Below are positions 7,595 to 15,323 of a DNA stretch of 28,900 bases, in pieces; positions within the stretch are counted from its first letter, which is position 1; each line of letters opens with the position of its first letter. A program made the position numbers and the translations under genes. The notes under the pieces are model-generated. The model was not told where the DNA came from. It saw only the letters and a program-made list of their open reading frames with translations, and searched no databases. This DNA is from an uncultured Clostridia bacterium (GTDB lineage Bacteria > Bacillota > Clostridia > TANB77 > CAG-508). The DNA lies in assembly GCA_934122035.1 (NCBI GenBank), contig CAKOVP010000016.1, positions 1-28,900 of the forward strand, in the 5' to 3' direction.

Positions 7595-7640
7595 TTGTAA
7601 AATAGAAACAAGTAAAATTTTACAATGTTTGTTTTTTATT
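7595..7640 (+). terminator. Terminator of the XRE gene
   Basis: TTGTAAAAT (7595-7603) pairs with ATTTTACAA (7617-7625), followed by a T-rich stretch just after the XRE stop codon. Confidence 0.5.
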
Positions 7641-7666
7641 TTTTCACTAATTACTCTGAAACATAT

Positions 7667-7699
7667 AAAAAGGATCCTAGAAATTTTCTAGAACCCTTT
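7667..7699 (-). terminator. Terminator of the initiator tRNA gene
   Basis: On the minus strand AAAGG...CTAGAA pairs with TTCTAG...CCTTT with a small internal bulge, then five T (7671-7667). It begins 8 bases after the CCA end of the tRNA. Confidence 0.65.
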
Positions 7700-7706
7700 A
7701 TTTTAT

Positions 7707-7782
7707 TGGTTGCGGGAGATAGACTCGAACTACCGACCTTTGGGTTATGAGCCCAACGAGCTGCCAACTGCTCCATCCCGCG
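7707..7782 (-). tRNA. Initiator tRNA-fMet (CAT)
   Basis: The 76-base cloverleaf has acceptor CGCGGGA/TCCCGCA with the C1-A72 mismatch that marks initiator tRNA. The anticodon stem TTGGG/CCCAA carries the three G-C pairs required for the P site, the loop is CTCATAA with anticodon CAT, and the T arm is GGTAG-TTCGAGT-CTATC. CCA is encoded. All stems are self-consistent, so this is not a chimera of mismatched halves. It is in the same orientation as the 3'-half fragment at 311-355. Confidence 0.97.
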
Positions 7783-7797
7783 ATGTTTGACATTTTT

Positions 7798-7827
7798 ATT
7801 ATACTACTGTGGTATCTGCCTTGTCAA
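7798..7827 (-). promoter_or_regulatory. Promoter of tRNA-fMet
   Basis: Minus strand TTGACA (7827-7822), 18 bp, TATAAT (7803-7798), 15 bp before the tRNA 5' end. Confidence 0.85.
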
Positions 7828-8027
7828 GCCATTTTTATTATTATATGCTTATTTTTTTGTTTTATTACTCTTTTTTTTTTAATTTTCTTTTTATTATTAG
7901 AATTTTTAGTTAAATTTATTAATATTCTAAAGATTTGATATAGGTCTTACAAATAGAAAATGTTTTTTTACTAAAATTGTTCTAGGTTATATGTAGTACT
8001 AAGAATTTTATAAGCTATAAATAATTT

Positions 8028-8648
8028 TTATTTTATTGTTATCATATCTTTTAAGTTGTCAAATTTGCTATTTCCTATTCCTGGTACATTTTTTAAGTCT
8101 TCTATTGTTTTGAATTTTCCTGTTTCTTTTCTATATGATATTATTTTATTTGCTGTTGCTTCTCCAATTCCTGGTAGTTTTGTTAGTTCTTCTAAGTTTG
8201 CTGTATTTATGTTTATTTTTTGACTTTCGGTTTTATTTTCTTCTGATGTTTCTAGCCCACTTGTGCTTGTTATGTATTCTTGTTGTTCTTCACCTTTTTT
8301 TGGTACTTTTATTTTTTCTCCATCGTTTAATATGTATGCAAGATTTAGTTTTGTAAGGTCTGCCTCGTCTGTCTCTCCCCCTGCTGCCTCTATTGCGTCT
8401 ACTATTCTTGCTCCACTTTCTAACACTACTACTCCCTGATTTTTTACTTCTCCTATTATGTGTACCATTATTTTTTCTTGTGTGTTTTCTGTTTCTATTT
8501 CTTCATTTTGGTTTGTTGATGTTTCTTCTATTTCTTGATAGTTTTCGTCATCGTTTGTAATGTTGTGTATGTATAGTCCTATGGTTCCTATAATAATTAC
8601 TGCTGCTGCAATTATTATTATTTTCATTTTTAAGCTTGTTTCTTTCAT
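8028..8648 (-). CDS. comEA: ComEA-type helix-hairpin-helix DNA-binding protein
   Basis: The 206-residue protein has a single N-terminal membrane segment (residues 8-27) and an acidic linker. An SLBB domain follows at about 60-116 (MVHIIGEVKNQGVVVL, ARIVDAIEAAGG, NDGEKIKVPKK). The C-terminal ComEA region at about 145-206 has two helix-hairpin-helix units, INTANLEELTKLPGIGEATANKI and LKNVPGIGNSKFDNLK. This is the standard ComEA layout: a membrane-anchored receptor for double-stranded DNA outside the cell in natural transformation. It stands alone here, without comEB or comEC, so a role in competence is only inferred. The start has AAAGGA nine bases upstream. Confidence 0.9.
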   Translation of the reverse strand: MKETSLKMKIIIIAAAVIIIGTIGLYIHNITNDDENYQEIEETSTNQNEEIETENTQEKIMVHIIGEVKNQGVVVLESGARIVDAIEAAGGETDEADLTKLNLAYILNDGEKIKVPKKGEEQQEYITSTSGLETSEENKTESQKININTANLEELTKLPGIGEATANKIISYRKETGKFKTIEDLKNVPGIGNSKFDNLKDMITIK

Positions 8649-8782
8649 TCTCGTATTCCTTTCAGTATAATTATATAATTTAAAGTAAATTTAAAAATTT
8701 TTAATCTCTATTTTGGTTCTTTATGATTCTCTATGAAAAGCTAATTTTGTTACTTCTGTTTTTATAAATTGTCCTTATTTTA

Positions 8783-8811
8783 TTGATATTTTCTTGTTTT
8801 TAATATAAAAT
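8783..8811 (+). promoter_or_regulatory. Promoter of the carboxypeptidase gene
   Basis: TTGATA (8783-8788), 17 bp, TAAAAT (8806-8811), 35 bp before the start codon; the ribosome binding site TAGGAG is at 8832-8837. Confidence 0.55.
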
Positions 8812-8846
8812 GTATTGCATATACTTATTTTATAGGAGTTTTTTTT

Positions 8847-10391
8847 ATGCAAAAATTTTCTAATATTTTTAAGAAATGTTTATTAATTTTTTTAATTAAT
8901 TTTATTATATTTAATGGATATACATCTGTTTTTGCAGAGGATTCTGGTAGTGCAGCTATAGCTTCTGATATGTTGTCTGTTGCTGCTTTTGATGCTGATT
9001 CTAGTACTCCCAATGCATCTGTCTCTGTTTCTGGTAACGGTCAAAATAGTTCTTCTAATGCTGCAGTAGATGCAGATGTTTCTAATAATTCATCTATTTA
9101 TGATGCAAGTGATGCTCCAGAAACTTATTCTGGTGCTGATATTTTGCTTGATTTAGATACTTCTAAGATTTTATATAGTAAGAATGCTGATGAAAAGATG
9201 TATCCAGCAAGTACTACTAAGGTTATGACTGCTATTTTAACTTTGGAAAATTGCAAACTTACAGATGTTGCTACTGTTAGCCATAATGCTGTTTTCTCAA
9301 TTCCTTCTGGTTATTCTATTGCAAGTCTTCGTGAAGGTGAGGAGCTTACTATAGAGCAACTTTTGAATGTTTTGCTTATTCCTTCTGCAAATGATGCAGC
9401 AGTTGTTCTTGCAGAGCATATTGCAGGTTCTGTTGAATCTTTTGCAAATATGATGAATGCTAAGGCAAAGGAGATTGGATGTACTAACACAAATTTTGTA
9501 AACCCTAATGGAATTCATAACGTAAATCACTATTCTACGGCTCACGACTTGGCGCTTATTGGTCAATATGCAATGAAGTTTGATGTTTTTAAGCAAATTG
9601 CTTCTAAAACTTCTTATTCTTTACCTGCTACTAATAAGTATGATAAGACTGATAGAATGTTTAATACTACAAACGAACTTATTAAGGTTAACCATAGTTC
9701 TTCTCCTAGGAATTACTACTATAAGTATGCAACTGCGGGAAAGACTGGTTATACTGATGCAGCTAAGAGTTGTATTATTGCAACTGCCAAGAAGGATAAT
9801 CGTTCTTTGCTTGTGGTTGTTTTGCACGGAAGCACTAATGATGATGGTTTAAGTCAAAGAGCTTTAGATTGTAAGAATTTGTTTGAATATGGCTTTAACA
9901 GTTTTAAATATGAGACTATTATTCACAGTGGTGATGTTGCCAAAAGTGTTACTGTAAAGAATGGAACTGATGAAACAAAAGAGCTTAATTTAATATATTC
10001 TGATGATGTAAATGTTTTGGTTCCTACCAGTTATGATTTAAGTAATGTTGCAAGATCTGCAAATATAGAGCTTACAGAACAATTATATGCTCCAATTTCT
10101 GAGGGTACAGTTCTTGGAAATAGTAAAATTTCTGTTTATGGTTCTGATTATTCTGTTGATTTAATTGCATCTCACACAGTTTATAAAGCTAACACTTTAA
10201 AGACAATTATGGAACTTTTACTTTTAATAATTTTTCTATTCTTTTTTGCAAAGATTATTAAGATTTTTTCTAAAAAGAAGAATAAAAAGAGAAAAAATTT
10301 TAGAGGTAAGTCAACAGCTAAAAAATCTTCTAAAAAGAAAAAGTCTAAACACCTTTCAAAAGATATGGATAATTTTTATCCCAAGTACTAA
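8847..10391 (+). CDS. dacF: D-alanyl-D-alanine carboxypeptidase (penicillin-binding, peptidase S11)
   Basis: The 514-residue protein has a signal peptide (residues 1-30, cleavage near VFA-ED). All three active-site motifs of class C low-mass penicillin-binding proteins are present: S122-x-x-K125 (STTK), S180-A-N182 and K299-T-G301. It removes the terminal D-Ala from peptidoglycan stem peptides outside the membrane. Unlike the usual 380-430-residue enzymes, it has a 60-residue Ser/Ala/Asn-rich linker before the catalytic domain. Its C-terminus is a true membrane helix (about 451-472) followed by a 40-residue Lys-rich cytoplasmic tail, in place of the short amphipathic anchor. The symbol dacF is a family guess; dacA or dacB-like naming is possible. 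Confidence 0.92.
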   Translation: MQKFSNIFKKCLLIFLINFIIFNGYTSVFAEDSGSAAIASDMLSVAAFDADSSTPNASVSVSGNGQNSSSNAAVDADVSNNSSIYDASDAPETYSGADILLDLDTSKILYSKNADEKMYPASTTKVMTAILTLENCKLTDVATVSHNAVFSIPSGYSIASLREGEELTIEQLLNVLLIPSANDAAVVLAEHIAGSVESFANMMNAKAKEIGCTNTNFVNPNGIHNVNHYSTAHDLALIGQYAMKFDVFKQIASKTSYSLPATNKYDKTDRMFNTTNELIKVNHSSSPRNYYYKYATAGKTGYTDAAKSCIIATAKKDNRSLLVVVLHGSTNDDGLSQRALDCKNLFEYGFNSFKYETIIHSGDVAKSVTVKNGTDETKELNLIYSDDVNVLVPTSYDLSNVARSANIELTEQLYAPISEGTVLGNSKISVYGSDYSVDLIASHTVYKANTLKTIMELLLLIIFLFFFAKIIKIFSKKKNKKRKNFRGKSTAKKSSKKKKSKHLSKDMDNFYPKY

Positions 10392-10576
10392 GAAATATAT
10401 CTAAAAATCAACTTTTGGTATTATATGACTTACATTTTTTATCTAAAAACTATTAATTGATTAATGGTTTGTGCTTAATATAAATTGCACAATAGTTTTG
10501 TTCTTTTTTATTTATAAAGTTAATTTTTTAATAAATTTATTTACATATAAAAGTTTTAAATGCACATAAAGCTTAT

Positions 10577-10615
10577 AAAAATAGGGATTAATTTTTACAT
10601 TAACCCCTATTTTTT
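10577..10615. terminator. Bidirectional terminator between carboxypeptidase and LCP genes
   Basis: AAAAATAGGG and TTAA on the left arm pair with TTAA and CCCTATTTTT on the right, with one A-C mismatch. A and T runs flank both sides, so it can serve both converging genes. Confidence 0.75.
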
Positions 10616-11942
10616 AATAATCTTCTCCAATTACTATTGTTATATCTACATTAGAATTATTTGTTCCCTTACTTACAGTTCCTGCACCCATTAGTTCTTT
10701 TATTTCTTCTGTTGTTGTACTATCCTGGTTTGTTCTATTTGTTATTGTCGTTTTTTTAGTTTTGTTTGTTGTTCCTTGCTTTGATACTGTGTAACCAGCA
10801 TTTTTTAATTTTGTTACCACTTCATTTAATGCTGAACTCTTTCCAGAACCATTTAATACTTCTATTTTTACATTATTTCTTGTATTTTTATCTGTGTCTT
10901 CTTGGCTGCTGCTATCTTCACTTTCTTCTGGGAATAGCTCTGCTACTAGTTCTTTTGTTTTGGTTTTGTTTGCAACATATATTGAAACCCCATTACACAT
11001 TTCTGTGTCTCCTGGTACCATTCCTGTTTTTATGTTGTTTGCATCAAATTTTACTGCTGCAGGAACATATGATTTTAAGCTTGCCAAGTCCATATTTGTT
11101 GTAACATTTTCGTTCATTACATCTATTATTTGTTTTAGTTTAAATATGTTTTGAACTTTTAATGTTTGTTTTAGAGTTGCCATTATAAATTCTCTTTGTG
11201 TTCTCATTCTTCCTAAATCTTGTTGTCCATAACTAGAAGGATATGTTGAACCATCGTTGTTGTGTCTAAATCGAAGTAGTTGTTCTGCTTTAGCACCATC
11301 TATTAATTGCTCTCCTGCTTTTAAGTCTATGTATAAGTTTTGCTCTGTGTCTTCTGTATAGTACATGTCTATTGGTACATTAAATGTTACACCACCTATC
11401 GCATCTACTAATTTTATTAGTGCTTTTGTATCTATTATTACATAGTTTTCTAATTTTAAACCTGTTAAGTCATTTATTCTATCTATTGCATCTTGTGTTT
11501 TCGTTCCACTTCTGAATACTGTGTTTATTTTATAGCTTGCAATGTAATTTTGTGTTGCTGTTTTTCTGTCTTTTTTACCAACATATGTATCTCTTGGAAT
11601 TGACATTAAAGACGCTTCTTGTGTTTTTGGATTATAAGATGCAACCATTATTGTATCTGCTAGTTTGTAGTCATCTACGCCACTTATTCCCATTATTAAT
11701 ACTTGTATTGGTTTTAAGTTTTCCATACTTTCTTTATCTTCACCAAGTATTGTTGCAAGTGTTCCAGAAAGTCCTCCACCATTGTCTTTTATTTTATTTA
11801 CGACGCTTACTATTCCCCATATTATTAAAAGGCAAAGTATTATAAGCACAATTTTCATTGCTAGTCTATTTTTTGTTTTTTTCTTTCCTGATTTTTTATG
11901 TAATTCTCCATTCTTTGGAGTTTCTTTTCTACTTTTTTTCAA
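10614..11942 (-). CDS. LCP family (LytR-CpsA-Psr) glycopolymer ligase with LytR_C domain
   Basis: The 442-residue protein has a basic cytoplasmic N-terminus (1-30), one membrane helix (30-48) and an extracellular LCP domain (about 78-260). The family motifs are present: SIPRDTYV with the R-D pair at 117-118, LRFRHN (222-228) and DLGRMRTQREFI (242-253). LCP proteins attach teichoic acid, capsule or other polymers from lipid carriers to peptidoglycan. A Ser/Asp/Lys linker leads to a LytR_C domain (about 362-440, VKIEVLNGSGKSSALNEVV). The start is TTG at 11942, chosen because AGGAG lies 7 bases upstream and no ATG follows in a suitable place. It shares a terminator with the converging carboxypeptidase gene. 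Confidence 0.92.
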   Translation of the reverse strand: MKKSRKETPKNGELHKKSGKKKTKNRLAMKIVLIILCLLIIWGIVSVVNKIKDNGGGLSGTLATILGEDKESMENLKPIQVLIMGISGVDDYKLADTIMVASYNPKTQEASLMSIPRDTYVGKKDRKTATQNYIASYKINTVFRSGTKTQDAIDRINDLTGLKLENYVIIDTKALIKLVDAIGGVTFNVPIDMYYTEDTEQNLYIDLKAGEQLIDGAKAEQLLRFRHNNDGSTYPSSYGQQDLGRMRTQREFIMATLKQTLKVQNIFKLKQIIDVMNENVTTNMDLASLKSYVPAAVKFDANNIKTGMVPGDTEMCNGVSIYVANKTKTKELVAELFPEESEDSSSQEDTDKNTRNNVKIEVLNGSGKSSALNEVVTKLKNAGYTVSKQGTTNKTKKTTITNRTNQDSTTTEEIKELMGAGTVSKGTNNSNVDITIVIGEDY

Positions 11943-11975
11943 TTTTTTCTCTCCTATACTAATTTGTCTAAAAAA

Positions 11976-12004
11976 AGTATAGCAAACATTTATTAAAATA
12001 TCAA
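11976..12004 (-). promoter_or_regulatory. Promoter of the LCP gene
   Basis: Minus strand TTGATA (12004-11999), 17 bp, TATACT (11981-11976). A 7-bp inverted repeat CTATACT/AGTATAG overlaps the -10 box and could place it in a leader hairpin. Confidence 0.65.
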
Positions 12005-12060
12005 TATTATTAAAGTATTTTGTGTATAAAATTGTATTACATATTTACGAATTTTGCAAG

Positions 12061-12107
12061 AAAAAGCGTATACAAAATTCTACGCAATTTCGACAATTTT
12101 GTATACG
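12061..12107 (-). terminator. Terminator of the cvpA gene
   Basis: A perfect 13-bp stem, CGTATACAAAATT (12067-12079) with AATTTTGTATACG (12095-12107), is followed on the minus strand by CTTTTTC. It lies 10 bases after the stop of the CvpA gene. Confidence 0.75.
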
Positions 12108-12117
12108 TCTATTTTTA

Positions 12118-12780
12118 CTATTTTAATAAAATGTTTAATATTATATTGTTATTGTATAATATTGAACCTATTGTTGATTTTGTAACTGCTGTTACAACTG
12201 CGTTGTTTGCCCAAATTAAACTTGTTAATGATATTAATCCTAGCACTATATAAATTACAAGCATTCCTTCTACTGCACCATATGCTAAGCCTCCTATTTT
12301 ATCTATTTGACTAATTATTGGTAAGTTTGTTATTGTTTTTGCAAATAGACTAACTATTACAAGCAATATTCTTGCTACTATAAATACTATTATTCCAGAT
12401 CCTATATTTATTATTGTTGTGGTTGTAGTTTTTGCTGTTTCTTCTACTATTTTATTTCTTGCATCTGTTGTTTCGTTTTCTATTTTGCTATTTATATCTT
12501 GAACAAATTTTGTTGGCATATTTTGTTCTTGTGAAGAGTCCTCTGGAGTCTCTTCTTTTTCTTTGCTAAATGTTTGTATTATTGTGTTTTGTATATTTTC
12601 GTCTATTTGAGTGTTTTTTGTAATTGCTGCGGCAACTGGTTTATATAGCATAAATGCAAGTACTAACGCTACTATAAATGATACTAATTTTATTATGCTT
12701 CCTGTTAATCCTTTTTTTATTCCTGTTATTATGCAGCCAGCAAGTATTACAACTATAATTAAATCTACTACTATTCCCAT
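12118..12780 (-). CDS. CvpA family membrane protein
   Basis: The 220-residue protein has four predicted membrane segments: about 3-20, 28-50, 118-140 and 158-180. The N-terminus MGIVVDLIIVVILAGCIITG followed by KGLTGSIIKL is the CvpA hallmark. Between the second and third helices lies a long acidic/polar loop (about 55-115), larger than in colicin V production protein CvpA of enterobacteria (about 160 residues). Family members act in envelope and peptidoglycan stress in Gram-positives, but a biochemical role is not established. The start at ATG 12780 has only a weak upstream site; a much better AAAGGAG lies on the far side of a small palindrome (see 12791-12810). Confidence 0.82.
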   Translation of the reverse strand: MGIVVDLIIVVILAGCIITGIKKGLTGSIIKLVSFIVALVLAFMLYKPVAAAITKNTQIDENIQNTIIQTFSKEKEETPEDSSQEQNMPTKFVQDINSKIENETTDARNKIVEETAKTTTTTIINIGSGIIVFIVARILLVIVSLFAKTITNLPIISQIDKIGGLAYGAVEGMLVIYIVLGLISLTSLIWANNAVVTAVTKSTIGSILYNNNIILNILLK

Positions 12781-12790
12781 TTTTTATCTT

Positions 12791-12810
12791 GTATGATTAT
12801 TTAATCATAC
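12791..12810 (-). promoter_or_regulatory. Leader hairpin with three-codon mini-ORF
   Basis: GTATGATTA and TAATCATAC form a perfect 9-bp stem with a 2-base loop between a strong AAAGGAG and the cvpA start. On the transcript the stem holds ATG ATT AAA TAA, a three-codon ORF at correct spacing from that site. Confidence 0.4.
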
Positions 12811-12945
12811 TCTCCTTTCTTTTTTATTATTGCAATTCTTTAGCACATTTTAGAAAAATCTATTTTTCCGTATTCTTTTAAGTTCTATAACAAATTTTCT
12901 AATTGTAAATAATATTCTAAATTTTTATCAGTACTATTATCTTCT

Positions 12946-14151
12946 TTATAAGTTTACTATTTCTATTTTGTTTCTATATACTATTCCAGCAATTGCATCT
13001 GTTAGCACTATTTTTCTTATTTCTTGAGATGATGTGTATTTTTTTACAAGCCAGCCATTAGTTCTAATGAAATGTATTTCTGATCCTAAATTTAATGCTA
13101 TATTATTTCCATAAGTATATAGGTCTCTTGTTACTCCTTCAAATTTATATTCCGATTGTTTTTGATTTGATGTATTTATTATTTTTACTGTGGTTTGTGT
13201 ACTTAAAAGTCCTGCTGATTCTTCCTGTACTGTAGCAACATTATTATCTAATTGTATACTGTAATACGTTATTTTATTTTCTTTTTGAGTTATGTCTACT
13301 ATTTTACTATCTGCATTATCTTTTATTAACTGAATACTGTCATCATACATACACACTAGTTTGTTTCCATAGCTATATTTTAAGCTTAGTATTAGGCTAT
13401 TTTGTTCTGCATTATATGTATAAATTAATGCTTCATCTGGTGCCGTTTTTGTTTTTTCTACAGAAAGTATTTTTACATTTGACTGAATTAAAGTTCCTGC
13501 CGTATTAATTTCTGCAAATGCAAGATTTTTACAGTCTGAAGATATACTTAAATCTATTGCAATTGTTTTAGATAAATAATATTTAAAAAGCTCTGTTCCT
13601 TTTTCGTCAAATACTATTATTACAGACTTGTTTGCAGTTCCAGTTAATACTGCCGCTGTATATCCTGCTTCGTTTACTGTAACTCTAGAAATGTTGCCTT
13701 CTAAGTTTTTTTCCCAGACAATTTCGTTTTCCTTCATTAGATATACTTTTGAAGATCCTTTTTCCCCAATTATAAAATATCTACCGCAAGAATATGTTAT
13801 AGGCGTACTTATTTCTACCTTTAAATCAGTTTCTTTTTTGGCAGACTGATTATATAAAGAAAGTGTATTGTCTTTTAATATTGCAATTTTATTGTAATAC
13901 GCAAATATATTTAATTTATCGTAGTCTTTTATTTCTATTGCTTTTAAATTGCTTTGTGTAATTTCTTTTCTTAATATGTTTTTGTCTATGTATCCTCTAA
14001 TATTTTCGTTTGTAGCATACAAAATATATGTTATTACTATTAATAGAATTATTAGTAATAATATTATAAGCCCTATTAAACGTTTTTTATTGATTGTTTT
14101 ATGTGCATTTTTGTCAAAATAAATTACATTATCTTGTTCTTTATTTTTCAT
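12946..14151 (-). CDS. DUF5711 family membrane-anchored beta-propeller-like protein
   Basis: The 401-residue protein has a cytoplasmic N-terminus with IYFDKNAHKTINKKRLIG, one membrane helix (28-47) and a long extracellular region. That region is made of repeating four-strand units ending in short hydrophobic strands (YSCGRYFIIGEKGSSKVYLM, AGYTAAVLTGT, CKNLAFAEI, GNKLVCMYDD, GNNIALNLGSEIHFI). This is the usual DUF5711 arrangement, with a WD/PQQ-like propeller. The function is unknown. It lies 165 bases upstream of cvpA on the same strand in an envelope-gene cluster. The start has AAGGAG 8 bases upstream. Confidence 0.75.
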   Translation of the reverse strand: MKNKEQDNVIYFDKNAHKTINKKRLIGLIILLLIILLIVITYILYATNENIRGYIDKNILRKEITQSNLKAIEIKDYDKLNIFAYYNKIAILKDNTLSLYNQSAKKETDLKVEISTPITYSCGRYFIIGEKGSSKVYLMKENEIVWEKNLEGNISRVTVNEAGYTAAVLTGTANKSVIIVFDEKGTELFKYYLSKTIAIDLSISSDCKNLAFAEINTAGTLIQSNVKILSVEKTKTAPDEALIYTYNAEQNSLILSLKYSYGNKLVCMYDDSIQLIKDNADSKIVDITQKENKITYYSIQLDNNVATVQEESAGLLSTQTTVKIINTSNQKQSEYKFEGVTRDLYTYGNNIALNLGSEIHFIRTNGWLVKKYTSSQEIRKIVLTDAIAGIVYRNKIEIVNL

Positions 14152-14264
14152 ACAGTTCTCCTTAAAATTCTATTTGTATAGCATTTTTCATACTGATTAT
14201 ACATTATTTGCTTTATATAATCAATGTGTTAGTTTGACTTTTTGTATTAAAATTTTTTAGGGTT

Positions 14265-15278
14265 TTATTTATTTTTAGAATTGTAACAAAGTAAAGCTAT
14301 TTGATATATTCCTATTGCCCCAAATACTGGATACATTATATTTATTAATTTTCCAAAGCCAATATATGATATTGGTATACTTAAAAGACATAATACAAAT
14401 GCTGCCTTTTTATATTTTTCTTTTGTCTTTATATTTTCTAATATTCCAAAACCTGCTGATATTGCAGATGTAAATATTGCAATTACTACTACTATTGAAT
14501 ACAATATTTCTTGTATTTTATTTTTTTCTAATATTTTTAGTATTGGAAGTTCTACATAATTTATGTTAAATTTTGCAAGTGATAGTATTTGAAATATACA
14601 AATTGATAATATTGCTAAAATTATTGCTGTTATTATTGTAATTATTTTTATTTGTTTTTCATTTTTTATTATTTTGCTTGATGATATAAGAATTGGAATT
14701 AGTATTATAGAATTGTAACTACTATATAGCATAGCACTGAGTAATGCACTTGCTCTACTTACATTTTCAAACTTTGGAGGTTCTGTTCTGTTTATATTAG
14801 TTGTAGCAATGTAAATAACAATAATTATTAAAATAGGAATTATGTATCCATTTATTTTCATTATTCCATCTATGTTTTTCATAAATGTAAAATATAATAA
14901 TATACTCATTATTAATGATGTTATTATTGTTGGGATATTATATTTTTGTTTAAAAAATGCACTCCATCCAGCTATCATTATGAAAAAAGAAATTATTAAA
15001 AATGCGTTTATTATTATTTTTAGTATGTTTTTTGATATGTTATTTTTTGTTATTTTTTGAAGAAATTCCTCATTGTTTTCTATTTTTTTGTCTATTGCTA
15101 TTTTTAATGTTACGTATATTATTATTGCCGTAATTAAGCACGAAAAAATAATTCCTATAATACCCATTCCTTGGTATATTTTAAAAAATAAAAATATTTC
15201 TTTTCCAGAAGCAAATCCTGCTCCTATTATTGTACCAATTATTATTGATATTACTTTTATTACATTATTTTTTTGCAT
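14265..15278 (-). CDS. YkvI-like polytopic membrane protein (APC superfamily)
   Basis: The 337-residue hydrophobic protein has about ten membrane helices. The N-terminus reads IIIGTIIGAGFASGKEIFLFF, the broken-helix substrate-site motif seen in YkvI and related secondary transporters of the amino acid-polyamine-organocation fold. The substrate is unknown. The first half of the protein matches the YkvI pattern best; the call is from remembered homologues. Its ribosome binding site lies inside a strong hairpin (15285-15307), so expression may be controlled at that structure. It follows the GldG-like gene at a distance of 45 bases on the same strand. Confidence 0.7.
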   Translation of the reverse strand: MQKNNVIKVISIIIGTIIGAGFASGKEIFLFFKIYQGMGIIGIIFSCLITAIIIYVTLKIAIDKKIENNEEFLQKITKNNISKNILKIIINAFLIISFFIMIAGWSAFFKQKYNIPTIITSLIMSILLYFTFMKNIDGIMKINGYIIPILIIIVIYIATTNINRTEPPKFENVSRASALLSAMLYSSYNSIILIPILISSSKIIKNEKQIKIITIITAIILAILSICIFQILSLAKFNINYVELPILKILEKNKIQEILYSIVVVIAIFTSAISAGFGILENIKTKEKYKKAAFVLCLLSIPISYIGFGKLINIMYPVFGAIGIYQIALLCYNSKNK

Positions 15279-15283
15279 AAAAG

Positions 15284-15311
15284 CCCCCTCATAAAATTTA
15301 TGAGGGGTTTT
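15284..15311 (-). terminator. Terminator after the GldG-like gene that also masks the next gene's ribosome binding site
   Basis: CCCCTCATAAA (15285-15295) pairs with TTTATGAGGGG (15297-15307). On the minus strand the second arm is TTTATGAGGGGG, followed by CTTTT and directly by ATG of the YkvI-like gene. The GAGGGGG is that gene's only Shine-Dalgarno sequence. Confidence 0.7.
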
Positions 15312-15323
15312 TCTTTTTATACT

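Noticed and set aside
7497..7691. 64-residue plus-strand ORF
   Set aside because: Out of frame with the XRE gene and running through its terminator; low-complexity.
9297..9852. ORFs within the carboxypeptidase gene
   Set aside because: Shadows of a gene with all three catalytic motifs in another frame.
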